DNA of 64,000 nucleotides from Stereum hirsutum FP-91666 SS1. Lineage: Eukaryota; Basidiomycota; Agaricomycetes; Russulales; Stereaceae. Both the position numbers and the translations under genes were made by a program. Within the stretch, counting starts at the first letter, position 1; each line of letters begins with the position of its first letter. The stretch spans positions 85,871-149,870 of the forward strand of contig NW_006763155.1 of the NCBI RefSeq assembly GCF_000264905.1, read 5' to 3'. Below the pieces are notes generated by a model. The model made no database searches. It saw only the letters and a program-made list of their open reading frames with translations, and had not been told where the DNA came from. Positions 11,265 through 24,607 of the stretch are shown here, piece after piece.

Positions 11265-12960
11265 TCACTGCCTCTCAGACCCACATAACGTCCATGGCTA
11301 CGACAGGTAATATGGACAATATCGAAGTCAACGTCGTTTGTACAGAGGTCGAGCTCGAAGCAAACGAGCACTGACCTTTCCCCCCATTCCTCGGCCCCAT
11401 CCCCGTAACGCCGATCGGATGATAGATCGCTCCACCTTCGCCCTAACGAACTCTTCCACCTCTTCCACCGCGCCCTCACTCATCCGCCCTTCGGACCATC
11501 TATATGTCACGCCTCCCGCGTCGTCATACAGCGCCACCTCGATCAGGCGCTCGCAGAATCAGATTCCGGCGATGAGCAGGTCGGAGAGGTAGGCGGGTTC
11601 GTCGGTCGATGAGGAGGAGGAGGTATGTACGGGACTGCGGGAGAGGGTGTGTAGGATGTCCGGTGGGGTGTAGTAGTATGAGGCTGGGTTGGAGATTAGG
11701 GATTAGAGGCGGCGATATAGAGAAGTTTAAGACGCCAAGGTTTGTAGGGGTCTGGGGAGCGAGGGAGATCCGTACGATTTTGGATGATTGGAAGAAGTAG
11801 AGAATGCGATACGAGGTCACGTACTCGATATGCGTATGCTGAGAATCTGCTAACCACTTCATCTGCTTCTCCAGCGACGTCCCTGACCCGAATATTCTTC
11901 AGCACCTCGTCCTTCTCCTGTCTCTCGCAAAACGGGCTTCCTTCTCCTATCTCTCTCTAGCTGCAGCATACTGCTCCACCCGCTCGACAACTGCTCCAGC
12001 GTCTCGCAGACCATGTCGAAAGAAAGTGGAAAAGAGGAGAGCAAGCTGCGTGGTTATTCTTGGTTGTGACGAACGCAAGAGGTATGGTTTATGTGGTGCG
12101 AAGGATGTTTGGTCGGGGTAGTATAAAGAGGGTACGCAGGGATATCAGGTTAGAAGATAGGTTAGGTAGAAAAAAGTGAGAGCAAGGAATATAGAAGGTA
12201 AACGTACCACGACGGACTCTGCACCGACAACCTCTTTTCATCCACGGATCATTCTCTGCACGAACTGGTCGAACAACGAAACGAGTCAGCTTTCGATGAA
12301 AATGGGGAGAAAAGAGAAGGTAGGCGCACCTTTTTATGTAAAGGCAGGGAGTCATTTCCGTCTCTGAATCTCCCCAAGATTCAATAACTGTAGTATGATA
12401 AACGCATGGCGTGAAGGGAATGCGTGAGCACGAGGAGGAAGGAAGATCGATGGACAGGGCGGACGTACCGTCGGATTCCTTGCTTGAAGGGCCATTTGGA
12501 GGCGCGCATACATCGTCAGAATACCAACTGCGGTGTACGAAGAAGAAGAAAGAACGGATCGTACTCACGTTCCCCATGCCAGATGATCAAATTACCATCC
12601 CATCACTTGGTCACAACACGACGAAACGAAGCTCTCAGGGGAAAATCCTCCGACGAGCTTACCCTTATAAGCAAACCCCCTCAATGAACACGCCCCTAAA
12701 GGTCGATGACCAGGACAAAACGCACCTCGGCTCTAAAATCTTATGAGCGTCAGTTCCGGCTTGAGGAGCGTTAGAAAAGTTCCAGTCGACGCGAGGATTG
12801 TTATATGTCATACGTGCCATGTCTACATCACATAACCGGACGCGATTCAGAACGGAGGGCCAGTGTGGCGTAGAAATTCTGGAGAAGAGAACGTGGAGAG
12901 GAGAGGGAGGGAGAGAGAACGCACTGGGGACCATGATAAACACCATGTTGGTCTCATATT
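11265..12960 (-). pseudogene. Unidentified minus-strand coding remnants, including a GMC-oxidoreductase-like piece
   Basis: Several pieces read like protein on the bottom strand but do not join into one clean gene. At about 12.66-12.88 kb: MTYNNPRVDWNFSNAPQAG, then ILEPR that can splice to GKLVGG. This resembles the N-terminal FAD-domain region of GMC oxidoreductases (x-DWNF-x-PQ ... PRG-x-x-LGG). At about 12.5 kb: MYARLQMALQARNP. At 11.88-11.93 kb: DEVLKNIRVRDVAGEADEV. At 11.39-11.57 kb: VEEVEEFVRAKVERSIIRSA, which can splice to a short tail ending in TGA at 11265-11267. A TGA interrupts the frame near 11565. One decayed gene, two genes, or chance are all possible; no function is assigned. 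Confidence 0.3.
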
Positions 12961-13406
12961 CTCAGTGTGAATGACACCAACCGTAACATCCGGATCTTCA
13001 GAGAAGCTGGGTGTAAAGGCTCGTTCGTAAGAGATTCAACAACGAAGACGTGCGCGAGAGCGAGAAAGGGTGGATGTGACGCACCGAGCGGCGAGAGCGA
13101 TCCTAGGGCCAGCTCCGACGACAACCTTGTCCGTATTTTTTCAATATTGTGACGAGCGTCGTCGTTGATTGTGTTTACATGAAGCTCTGAGTTCTGTGGC
13201 ATGAACGTTTTGAACTGAGGCTTGAGCGGGGGAGATCTGTATCGCGTGGCGACATCTTATCTTATCTTATCTCCCATATCGCAGAGCATCGGCAGCTTGT
13301 TCCCAACCACCACTCTTCTTCTCGGCTGCGACCACCATGCTCGCAGCTCGGATATCGCGTGTTCTTTGCCAAAGGCTTTTTACTTCACAAATCAGACTCC
13401 TCTACG
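12961..13406. other. Upstream region of the O-methyltransferase gene
   Basis: No gene recognised. A short TCTTA tandem run lies at about 13255-13272, roughly 135 nt before the chosen start codon. Confidence 0.4.
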
Positions 13407-15164
13407 ATGCTCTCTATCCAGGATAAAGTGCAACAACTACGCTCTCTCGTCCGCTTGCTTTCAGACGCATCTGAGGAAGTCATCCAATCATGGCTCATCG
13501 ACGATGCGCTATCCAATTCTTTTGAGGACGACACAAAATCTGGTTCCATTCCATCTCATCGTCTCTTCGAAGCTCGGCGTACGTTGCTAGGCGCAGCTGG
13601 GATGATAATTGATATCGTTCAAGATCCTCAGGCTCGCCTCATGGAGCTCGCTGCCCAGTTCTACGAGGCTCGTGCGTTGCACATCGCCGTTCAGGCTGGA
13701 ATTCCAGATATCTTGGCCGAGGACAATGAGGAGGACGGTGGTGAGAAGGGTGTTTCGTTGGAAGCACTAGCACTGGCGGGTAGGACAGGTATAAACGCGC
13801 AAAAACTAGGTCCGCATACCTTCGTTGAATTGTCTCGTCATATTACCCTGATACAAGACTCCGGTCGCTATTAGGAAGCGTTCTTCGCTGCCTTTGTACG
13901 GCTCACGTATTCTCTGAAGTCTCTCCCGATACCTTCGCGAACACCCCGACGAGCAAGTGTCTAGTCAATAATGAACCTCTCCAGGCATGGATAAGCCACA
14001 CTATGTACGCACCTCTGTCCTACGTTCTCTCAACGTTCTCTCGCTGTTCCCCCGGCTCCCTTTCCAATACTTCACTAGACCCTGTACCTGACGCCGTCTC
14101 AACAGGGGTGTACTATCCTATGAAACCTCTCGAAAACTGCCCGAAGTCGTCCTAGACCCCACCCGGACTCATTCCCAGGCTCCTCTCGAAACTGCGTTCC
14201 AGCTCGCCTTCGATACTCCACTGTCGATATGGCCGCCGTTGTATGCAGGTCAATTTTTTCATCCTGTGCTCAGCCTACATAACACAATCAAACGTCTCAT
14301 CTTGCGTCATGGCGGGCAGATTACCCTTGGGCCGAACTCGGAGATGCAACGATCGTCGACGTCGGAGGTGGCGTAGGTATATCCAACTTTCCCTTCGTCC
14401 CATCAACGACTGCTCGTATTGACCTACTCCTTCCCGGTAAAATTTCATCAGGGGGCATGAGCCTCGATCTCGCACGCATGTACCCCCGACTCAGGTTTCT
14501 CATCCAAGACCAGCCGGACGTCGTGACAGAAGCTCGATTAGTATGGCAAAAGGAGTACTCCGAAGCACTCAACGCAGGCCGCGTGCAGCTCATGGTACAC
14601 GATTTCTTCACGGAACAACCGTTCCCAGGTGCCGAAGTCTACATTCTACGATACATTCTGTACGTCATCCCCTTCTTATTGTACATACATGCATCCTCGA
14701 CTGATCAATGCCGATGTATCCTATCAAGACACGACCAGAACGACAAAAACTGCCTCAAAATCCTCCGCGCACTCCGTCCCGCCCTGCTCATCCAACCCGA
14801 AACCTCCCGCATCCTCATCTGTGACCAAATCTTGCACACGACCTTTGGCTCTACGACATTCCCCGCTTTGAACGCCCCTGCGCCTCTCCCTGCGAACTAC
14901 GGTGATGCGTCAAGGTTCGCGCATATGTGGGACTTGAGCATAATGGGAACATTTACCGGGAAAGAGAGGACGGTGGATGAGTTGAGTGTACTAGCGAAGA
15001 AGGCGGGGTTGAGGGTTGAGAAGGTTTGGGTTTGTAGGGGGTTGGTTTGGATTACGGAGTTGAGATTGGGGGAGGAGGTGGATGAGGAGCTCGAGGAGGA
15101 TTTGGAGGAGGCACAGAGAGATGTTGAGAGCGATACGGAAGTGGAAGAGGGATCAGAGGAATGA
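13407..15164 (+). CDS. SAM-dependent O-methyltransferase (fungal plant-type OMT family)
   Basis: Six exons join in frame (458 aa): 13407-13809, 13875-14004, 14106-14248, 14320-14376, 14452-14659, 14729-15164. The N-terminal helical dimerisation region (AAQFYEARALHIAVQAGIPD) is followed by a winged-helix part with LRCLCTAHVFSEVSPDTFAN. The SAM-binding motif DVGGGVGGGMSLDLA is split by an intron. Then come FLIQDQPDVV, VHDFF and YILRYILHDQN, with the HD pair in the usual place of the catalytic base, and a C-terminal substrate region. The tail is unusually acidic (EEVDEELEEDLEEA). The family transfers methyl groups to hydroxyls of phenolic or polyketide metabolites; the substrate cannot be read from sequence. 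The stretch between exons 3 and 4 looks about 30 residues shorter than in relatives. Start chosen at the ATG giving MLSIQDKV; an in-frame ATG exists at 13359. Confidence 0.85.
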
Positions 15165-15304
15165 TATGGGATTCACATAACGGCGGCGTTGAGCATGTAT
15201 ATCTTGGCCGAATATGTGATACACAATAGCCGCTGCCTAAACCTGAATGGAAAGTGAAGATCGAACGTACATACGGAGTACAGAGGCGCTACGTCACCTC
15301 CACC

Positions 15305-16700
15305 TTATGCCTGTGAAGCAGCCTGGCGATAAAATGGTCGAGCAATCTCACCGCCGATGGTAGTAAGGGCAGCTTTGACGGTGTTTCTGTGGTCGTGTCG
15401 ACTAGGATGCGAGTTTTTTGAGCGGGTCGGCCGATTGGGTGGAGGGTACCGATGGGAAGGAACCAGATCAATCCGTGCAGTCGATCAGGCCTCAGGTCTT
15501 AAGATGGGGAGTAGAAAGAGAGACGTACGGGGCGACAAAGTTCCATATGATGCTCTTTTCCAACTTTCTGAGGGTGTATATCCTCTAGGCGTAGAAGATC
15601 TGGACACATGTCGCCGCTGGATGAATACAACGATAAATCCGAAAAAAAAGAAAACAGTCAGCTTCGGACGTCTCGCAGCTCTTCTTTGTATGTACGAACG
15701 AAAGGGCGGAGGAGGAAGAGGACTCGATAATTGGGTGAAGAGAGAAAGAGACATACTGATACCGATCAACAAATGTATGATTGCGAGCCCCTACTCCGTA
15801 TGCTCCAGCGACTCCAGCCTGCCACATCCGACCAGTAAGAAATCTCAAGCTACTCACACGGTGATGGGGATGGTGTGCAACGTGTCGAGGGCGTAGAGGC
15901 CATAGAGCCACAACGAACCACTAATCCACCGAGAGCGTGAGTTCATTGCGAGTACTCAGTACAGTATGGCCAGTGGGTCGTCCGTCGGAGACCGAACATA
16001 TGTCAGATGCAAGTCCAGGATCCTAGTACCCAGACGGACGACACTATCGGACCGTCCGTAATGTCTTAGTTTGAATCGAACTGACCCAAGCGAGCCTCCG
16101 TTGTTTATAAACAGGGACTCATCTAACGCACGAATGCGCGAACGCACGAATGCGCGAACGCACGAATGCAAGAATGCACGAATTATGAAGAGAATGAACG
16201 ATGAGAACCCAGCGTGAGATAGTAGGCTTTGCTTCAAATCCTCTCGTCAGCAGCAGGCATCATCGAGTCAAAGCAAAACACATTCGACGGAGTGACATAC
16301 ACCAAAGTAGGTAACTCAGTTACGATGAGATTGAGAAGAGCTTCGAGGTCTGAGTTCGAGGATCGGGAGCGTTGTGGTTATTGTGGCGAGACCGAATGCG
16401 ATAACCATCGGAATGACCGCCAACGATACGAGTCCATGCATCCGCCAGTTGGTGAGTGAAAGAGCAAGGAGAAGGTACCGACAGTTCAAACCGTAATGCA
16501 GTGTTTTCTTTCAGAGCTGAAAGTAGTTCAGAAGATGATGGATGGATAGGAAGACGAAGAAGACGAGGTCACAGACGTTGGCGAGCACGATCCCTGCGTA
16601 TGGATGCTATCGTGGGCGGCACCGTCAGAGAGCTCAGAAAGAGATGCATTCGCGCCTTCGTCCATAATGCAGGAGAATGCTGTACTAAGTAATCCAAGGC
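15305..16700 (-). CDS. Candidate multi-pass membrane protein, exon structure unresolved
   Basis: Bottom-strand pieces with membrane character appear in order: YAGIVLANVCDLVFFVF (about 16.5-16.6 kb), LVSLAVIPMVIAFGLATI (about 16.38-16.43 kb), SLWLYGLYALDTLHTIPITV (about 15.86-15.92 kb) and WQAGVAGAYGVGARN (about 15.8 kb). The last piece is a polar tail ending KAALTTIGGEIARPFYRQAA with a TAA at 15305-15307. This resembles one of the fungal multi-pass families (RTA1-like or DUF6534-like), but I could not join all exons in one frame, and a 16-bp minisatellite lies between the second and third pieces. It may be decayed. Start not determined. Confidence 0.3.
16127..16184. repeat. 16-bp minisatellite
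   Basis: Three tandem 16-bp units (CGCACGAATGCGCGAA and variants) plus a partial fourth. The third unit has two differences. Confidence 0.85.
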
Positions 16701-16723
16701 AGCAACGCTGAGCGCTGACCTCT

Positions 16724-16750
16724 GAGAGAGAGATAGAGAGAGAGAGAGAG
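16724..16750. repeat. (GA)n microsatellite
   Basis: About thirteen GA dinucleotides with one interruption, roughly 380 nt upstream of the alpha/beta hydrolase start codon. Bases 16751-17128 between it and the start hold nothing else I recognise. Confidence 0.85.
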
Positions 16751-17128
16751 GTTCCGTCTGCCAGCGAGAGTCACGGTGTGGCGACTCGCGCGGGGGAAAA
16801 TGAAGATTTAATCTCCGCTCGAACTCTAAATCGGTCTCCTGGGCCCCGGCTTCACTAGCTTCACTTGTCGTCCAAACCAACTTGAACGTTTGATTTCTGA
16901 ACCTTTCCGACGAACCTTCCGCATGCAGCGAGCGAGAGAGCACCTACGCACGGACCGAGTGGATCAAGGGGACTTCATGGTGCTCGGTGAACCTCCCTCA
17001 CAGTGGCTACACTCTCGGCTCTCCACTCGGGCTTCACGGACCTCTCCTCTCGCCACCAATACCCCCCTGGTTCACGAGCGTACTCAATCTTCCACGTCCC
17101 CTCCTCTCACTCATCCACGTTCTCGACG

Positions 17129-18453
17129 ATGCCGTTCACCTTCCGCAATCAACCTCTCAAGGCCTTCTACATGACAGGCGCTATATGTCTCCTCATCTTC
17201 GTACGAATCCCGATCTGGACGATCCGCTACATCTTGCCTTCCGGGCGTCCCAGTCGCAGGTGGTCGCTAGGACGCTCCTTGATCGTCTCGTCTCTGCACA
17301 CCCTTATCGATCTAATGTATTCGACTGCCCTCCTGCAATCACCCCCGCTAGAAAAGCTTGCCGAAGAAGGCACCGACTCCGGTTTCGTATGGGTCGAAGC
17401 AACACCTTCTCTAATCGCGGGCGACATTTTGGAAAAGGCGAAGCAGAATGGCGTTGAAGCTGTAAGGACGGCGGGGTTTTGGTTCGGTGAGCGTGGGCCT
17501 GATGGGATGGTTGGTCAGAGGGCGAAAAGTGATGAGCTGGTGTTCTACCATCTGCACGGTCCGTCTTCGCTCTCGCTCGCTCTGCGTCTGACCGTTTGCT
17601 CACGAGCCCATTCCTCAATTTTAGGTGGCGCATACGTCGTAAGTGTCTTCACTGTGGTGACGAAAGCCCAGCTAATCGACACACAATCGCTGCTTTCCAG
17701 ATGGGCGCCGCACATCCCTCCAACTCAGCGAACAAAACTCTATGGAACGGTCTCCTAGAACATAGCAAGATCGCCCGCCTCTTCGCACTCGAATACCGCT
17801 TATCCTCTGCTCCCCCCTTCCCTTCACGCAACCCATTCCCCGCTGCTCTGATCGAGGCCATCGCAGGCTACCGCTATCTCGTGCACGACGTCGGCTTCGA
17901 CCCGAGTAATATCATCATCAGCGGGGATTCGGCTGGTGGCAACCTGGCTTATGCGCTTGCGCGATACATGTCGGCGAAGGAATACGGGCATGAGCTTCCA
18001 CGTCCAGGCGCGGTCCTTCTGCTATCACCGACTGTAGACTGGACGGACACGCATACAGGGCCCGAGTCGTCCATGCAGCGCAACACTCGTACAGACTTCG
18101 TGCATTCCATTTTCACAAGTCGATACACATACAACGCCCTACGGGGCAATCTCCCCTCCTCCGAAATCGCCACAAACTCATGGATCTCCCCTGCTTCGCT
18201 CAAACTCAAGGATTCAGACACGCGCGGGATTTTCGAAGGATTCCCGAGGACGTTGATCGTTTCCGGGGCACTTGAGATGACTTTGGACCCGATGCGTACG
18301 TTGAGGGATAGGATGGTAGCGGATATGGGTGGGAATGCGGTACGGTATATGGAGGTGCCCGAGAGTACGCACGATTTTTTGATACAGGGGTGGCATGAGC
18401 CGGAGAGGACGGAGACGTTGAAGGAGATTGGGCGGTGGGTGGAGGGGTTGTGA
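17129..18453 (+). CDS. Alpha/beta hydrolase, hormone-sensitive-lipase type (esterase)
   Basis: Three exons (17129-17558, 17625-17638, 17701-18453) give 398 aa. The N-terminus (MPFTFRNQPLKAFYMTGAICLLIF) contains one membrane segment around residues 11-30, so the enzyme is probably membrane-anchored. The oxyanion-hole motif HGGAYV is created only by splicing, because it spans the 14-nt second exon. ALEYRLSSAPPFP follows, then the nucleophile elbow GDSAGGN, a late acid region (SGALEMTLDP) and the catalytic histidine in ESTHDFLI. Relatives hydrolyse esters such as acetylated sterols or other small carboxylic esters; the true substrate is unknown. It lies 2 kb downstream of the O-methyltransferase on the same strand, which would fit a shared metabolic role but does not prove it. 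Confidence 0.88.
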
Positions 18454-19031
18454 TCGTATGTATGCACACAGCGAGGCGCGCACGATGGTGTTGTGAGTGT
18501 ATATAGTTTTTTTCTGTGCGTGTTCTGCTCTCACGAACGAACGTCAGCTAATTTCCGTATGTGCAGACGTTCTTGCCTATGTCCGATTTCAATCCGGCTC
18601 TCCTCCTCTCTGTAATATTCCATATATTTAGTCCGGCCTCATTTTCCTCTGGTATTGTGTATGCACCTTGGTCAAGGACGAAATGAAGGCCGTAGTGAGT
18701 AGCCCTTACCTGCGAGAGAGAGGCTCTGTCCGTCAGCGAGTGCGAGGAGAATCAGACAGTTCAAACTCCTGCACTATTTGACGCCGGGGTAGCAGGAATT
18801 GAGCGGTATGTGTATTATCTTTTTCTGCCCCGAACACATGAGTACGTCAGGTTGGACATGCCTCACAACCTTCTATATCGTTATATGGAGCACGCTCTGA
18901 AATCGCGTCACCTACGGATAGTCAATGGCGGCATATATCCGATATACTCACGACCATCCATTTACAGTGACTATATGTGTATATCCCATTCGTGTTATCC
19001 ATTCGATCTCGCCTGCTTCAGTTCGACCATC
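18454..19031. other. Intergenic region before the GH30 gene
   Basis: No gene seen. The GH30 reading frame is open upstream to 18810, but the signal peptide begins at 19032, so this part is taken as promoter and 5' leader. Confidence 0.5.
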
Positions 19032-20691
<1,660 letters not shown>

Positions 20692-22531
20692 TTCTCTCGG
20701 CGAGTGTCCCGAAAACCTGTGTTTATTTGATTTTAGCAATACTATTGACATGTTCTGTGGCTACTAAGAGTAAGCTTTTACCAAGTCCGAAGAGAAAGTA
20801 TGAGAAGTGAGGTTCCGGGCGAGAATCCGAGGCAACGTTGTTGCATATGCTCCAAGAAATGAGATATGGGTATGACAGATAGACATGTAGCACCAATAAA
20901 TATGAAATGTATCGTGTATATGTATACGAAAGCACGATAGGTAACCAAGTAGGTGTAACAAGCGTCGGGGGAAAAGACATACCTCGTACAGAGCCGCAGC
21001 TTACTGTCATCTCCGTCGACAGCTTCACCGCTACCACCCAATTTGATCTCCCAGTACCGTATTCGCTACCACTATGGATCATAAGTTCCCCTTCATGCTC
21101 GTAAGGGTGTGAATAGCTAGCGTCGCGTTCGGATGGGTCAACGGTGAGGATGGATCCATATACGATGATTCGCCGCATGAGAAGGGGTCAAGAGCGAGTT
21201 CGAGGTCCATGTCAATATAAACGGACGAAGAAGCTGGAAAATGAAGTCAGAGTAGTAAATCGAAATAGATGGCAGAACATGAGAGGAGGTACAAGATAAG
21301 ACTCGTTCATCGTAAGAGCGAAGTCGACAGAAGTCGACGTTGTGGCATCGCAGTCAGCGTTCGATTTTCACTTGTTCAACCGTCCTCTGAGCTCATCCGC
21401 GATCTAGCTATGTCTCTGCTTACCCTTCATCCGCGATCTTATACTCCCGACTCTGATTTCTTAACCCGAACTATCTGGTCTCCTTTCGTGCTCGTCTTGG
21501 TCATTCACCTCGAACCGTCCCTTCTCTTTGGACCACTCTATGACTGTCATGTTCCGGGAGGAGATGCGGGCATCGCTCCGGCTGCTACTTCATCATCCAG
21601 TGCTCGTAGGGCTACTCTGGATGTCTCCAGGCATTTTTATATGCAGTCATGTGACGGTGAAGGACACAAGTTCGACGGCGCGAGCTTGGTGTCATAGAAC
21701 GCGGTGACTAAGATACGAGGGATGATTCTTCATACCTATCGGTCATATTGTCCCATGTTTCTATTCCACAACTACGCATATGACAGCTGTGGAGATGCTC
21801 TTCGGTAGATTATGGTCCCGTTACCTACCCTAGGCGCTAGACTGATGCTTGCGTTACGGGATGGCTGTCCGCTGGCGCATACGGGAAACTCGACGATATG
21901 CGTGACAGTGTTTCCCTTATTACCGGAATATAATTGACGTCTGGAAGTCGTCCCATAACTTGTGCATTAATGAGGTACCGTCACTGTTGGCGAGCGGGGT
22001 GTTTTTATTTCCGGTTATTCCAGCGTCAGACACGAAGTTGCTCAGACTTTTTTTTGTGTGTTGAAGTTCCGCGCTCCGTCCTATATTTGACATTGAAAAG
22101 TGTGCATTCACCTGTAATGACTCCGCTCAGTAGAGCCTCTATCGAAAATTCGTTTGCACTTGTTTGTACATCAAAAGCCGGGATGCAAAAGCCGATGTCA
22201 GTCTTCAAGTCAATTTTCGGGCCCGTCATCCGATGCTGTGGGGCTCAGTGCTTCAGCGTAAGGCCGAAAGAGATCATGGCTATGTTTTGGTAAGCTCAGG
22301 ATTTAACAATGATCCGAGGATACGTAGACTCTGAGCCATCGTGAAGATACTTCACACTTCGGTGAGAAAGATCGTTTTCACTGCGTATGGTACCTCATGC
22401 TGTTGCGGCTAGCGTAACTCCAAAATCTTATGTTTGCGCTGGTACGACTCGTCCCGTTTTTCCAGGATAAAAGTCCTGCGGAACAGGTGCTGTTCATAAT
22501 ATTCTGTTGCACGTTTCCTTACTCGATACAA
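20692..22531. other. Intergenic stretch, no supported gene
   Basis: Scattered open frames on both strands. Two bottom-strand pieces look slightly protein-like (around 21.0-21.18 kb, starting MRRIIVYGSILTVDP, and around 22.05-22.23 kb, starting MTGPKIDLKTDIGF), but neither has a recognisable domain or a supporting exon partner. Confidence 0.4.
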
Positions 22532-22533
22532 TA

Positions 22534-22774
22534 GAGAGTTTTCGCCACCCGGAATCTGCCGAAAACGCTCAGATTCTCCAGAACGCGGGATGCGTCCACA
22601 AGGTGACGATGGCGTCCTTGCCTCTGGCAAGTCTAGGAGAATGTGATGAGCATCACATTTAAAAGGCTCTCAAATATCTTCACGATTTTCAATGCACGAA
22701 ATACTGACGAGCGGAGGAATCTGGATCCGCCAGTCCAGAAAGATTTTCCCAGATTCTGGGTGGCGAAAACTCTC
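22534..22774. mobile_element. Non-autonomous inverted-repeat element (MITE-like), TA target site
   Basis: The left end at 22534 reads GAGAGTTTTCGCCACCC followed by GGAATCTG. The right end, ending at 22774, is the reverse complement of this over 25 bp with one mismatch. Both ends are flanked by TA (22532-22533 and 22775-22776), consistent with a TA target-site duplication. The 241-bp interior has no coding capacity, but includes further partial copies of the GGAATCTG/CAGATTC motif. TA duplication fits the Tc1/mariner group, while PIF/Harbinger elements usually show three bases; the superfamily is therefore a guess. Confidence 0.8.
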
Positions 22775-22776
22775 TA

Positions 22777-23608
22777 ATGAAGCAAGAGGATGAAACTCTC
22801 CGGACAGTTCATACTTGATCGCGTGATTTCATTACACAGTGTCGTTTCTGCGGCGCAGATACGAATGTTGAGGTGGAGAGCAGAGGCTGTGGTTGGCTTC
22901 CCGTTTACGCACCGCCTTGATGCAAGTATGACCGATGCTTCATGGTGACCAATATTAACCATATCTGTCAATACTTCCACCGACCACCCCCTAGATAACG
23001 ACATACTGTCGTCACAAATTCATGAACCGAAGCGAGGGCTGAAGAATGAGCTGCCTGTAATTGTACGATTCATAAATTGCAGGGCCACCCCGACTATTAC
23101 CACGAGTTGGTACATACCTATGCCCGTGAGAAAGGCAATGCAGAAACTCTATGGACGGTATCCCGTCACCCTTTCTCTTCGGTTCGACATAATATAGCAT
23201 TTATGCTCATCCGTATCCTAGACTCCAGTTATGCGCCTTCCATTGCAGACGAAACACGAGCCCGATGGGCAGTCCGATTGAACGCCATGAGGACTCATGA
23301 TTATGCGATTATGCGATTATGAATCTCGTGCCACTGGCCTAGGGGATAGTATAAGAGGATTCTATCTCACATGAGCCAACCCTGCCCGTATATGTGGTTC
23401 AAAATACCTCCTATCGGCATCATTGGCATGCAATCTTACTGATCAAATAGATTAAGAGCGGGATGAGGGAAGAATGCATAGAAACGTGCCCGAGGAGCGT
23501 TGACAGCGAATGAAGTTAGATAAACTTCAACACAAAAAAAAAACAGCCCAAAAGCGTAGCTGCATGTGTCTCAATCCCAAGGACCCTCATCCTTGGACCC
23601 CCACTGCC
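22777..23608. other. Intergenic stretch between the MITE and the acetyltransferase
   Basis: Open frames such as the bottom-strand one starting MSLSRGWSVEVLTDMVNIG (about 23.0 kb) show no known domain. A small GATTATGC tandem run occurs near 23300. Nothing firm. Confidence 0.4.
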
Positions 23609-24607
23609 ATGATATCCTACACTATACGACAGATGGTGAGCCCTTCCGGTAAGTCTGTCCCTGTTTATTCATGTGCTTGTACAATGACGCGGTAGTTGTT
23701 AATTCTTGAGTGTCTACAGGATACGACCTCAACCGCGCAGAAAAGGTTCTCAACGAAGCCTTTGCAGATGGTAAGCCACATAACCTTCACAGCATTTCAC
23801 AGCCCTTACCATAATTTCGCTCACCATCCACTCTTTCTCCACATCCATCAGAACACGCCTTCAAAGCCATAGTAGGGCGTAAATCATTTGCACAGCTCCT
23901 CACAGCCAACAACAGAGCACAGCTATTAGCGTGCTCCTTGGCTGGGGAAATCTATGTCGCTGAAGATGACGCAGGTCGCATGATAGGAGTAGCTCTTTGG
24001 TTCGGTCCTGGGAGAGACATATATGACAGGTACCAGAGATTGTTCTCCCACAATTTCCAGAGAACAAAGAAGGCTTATACTCGTATTTCATGCTAGTGAG
24101 GACCAAAGAAGCATCGCCCTTAATCCATTCCTTGCACAACTACCACATGATGTACGACAATGGACCATACAATCAATGCCGAGAATGAAAGCATTCCAGG
24201 AGCAAGTGTTTGGAAAAGGAAATACCCGATCGCAATGGTACTTACAGCGCATTGGTATCATTCCGGACCGCCAAGGAGAGGGCATCGGGACGGAGCTTCT
24301 TGACATGGTTCGTGACAAGGTCAGTGAACCAGCTCGAAGGAATAGGAACATGGCTAACGCATACTTGTATGTAGGCTGGCCGCCGCTGCGTCCTTGTGGA
24401 GGCGACAGATGATGAAACCGTGAGTATAGTAATTTATGGAGCCATATTGTACTAGACTAATATAAACGGATTATTTTACTATAGTGCGAGTTCTACGAAG
24501 CCATGAAGTTCGAGGAGCGAGGAGATCTCGATATGGAAGCTCCAAATGGACGTTTCAAAACCTACGCCTTCCTTTGGTCCCATTCGGACACAAATGGATC
24601 CACATAA
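23609..24607 (+). CDS. GNAT-family N-acetyltransferase
   Basis: Six exons join in frame (219 aa): 23609-23648, 23720-23770, 23852-24029, 24097-24319, 24375-24419, 24485-24607. The protein starts MISYTIRQMVSPSG and has the basidiomycete GNAT layout: NRAEKVLNEAFADEHAF, then IYVAEDDAGRMIGVALWFGPG (beta strands 2-4), a helical insert (YDSEDQRSIALNPFLAQLP), the acetyl-CoA-binding segment WYLQRIGIIPDRQGEGIGTE with the RQGEGIG pyrophosphate loop, and ATDDETCEFYEAMKFEERGD near the end. The enzyme would move an acetyl group from acetyl-CoA to an amine; the acceptor is unknown. The 24030-24096 intron was preferred over a 31-nt alternative because it is of normal length and yields YDSEDQ, as in relatives. 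Confidence 0.87.

Noticed and set aside
13000..18500. A specialised-metabolite gene cluster around the O-methyltransferase
   Set aside because: No polyketide synthase, peptide synthetase, terpene cyclase or P450 is present; two enzymes on one strand are not enough.
24030..24060. A 31-nt intron in the acetyltransferase gene
   Set aside because: A 67-nt alternative (24030-24096) uses the same donor, has normal length, and yields YDSEDQ as in relatives.
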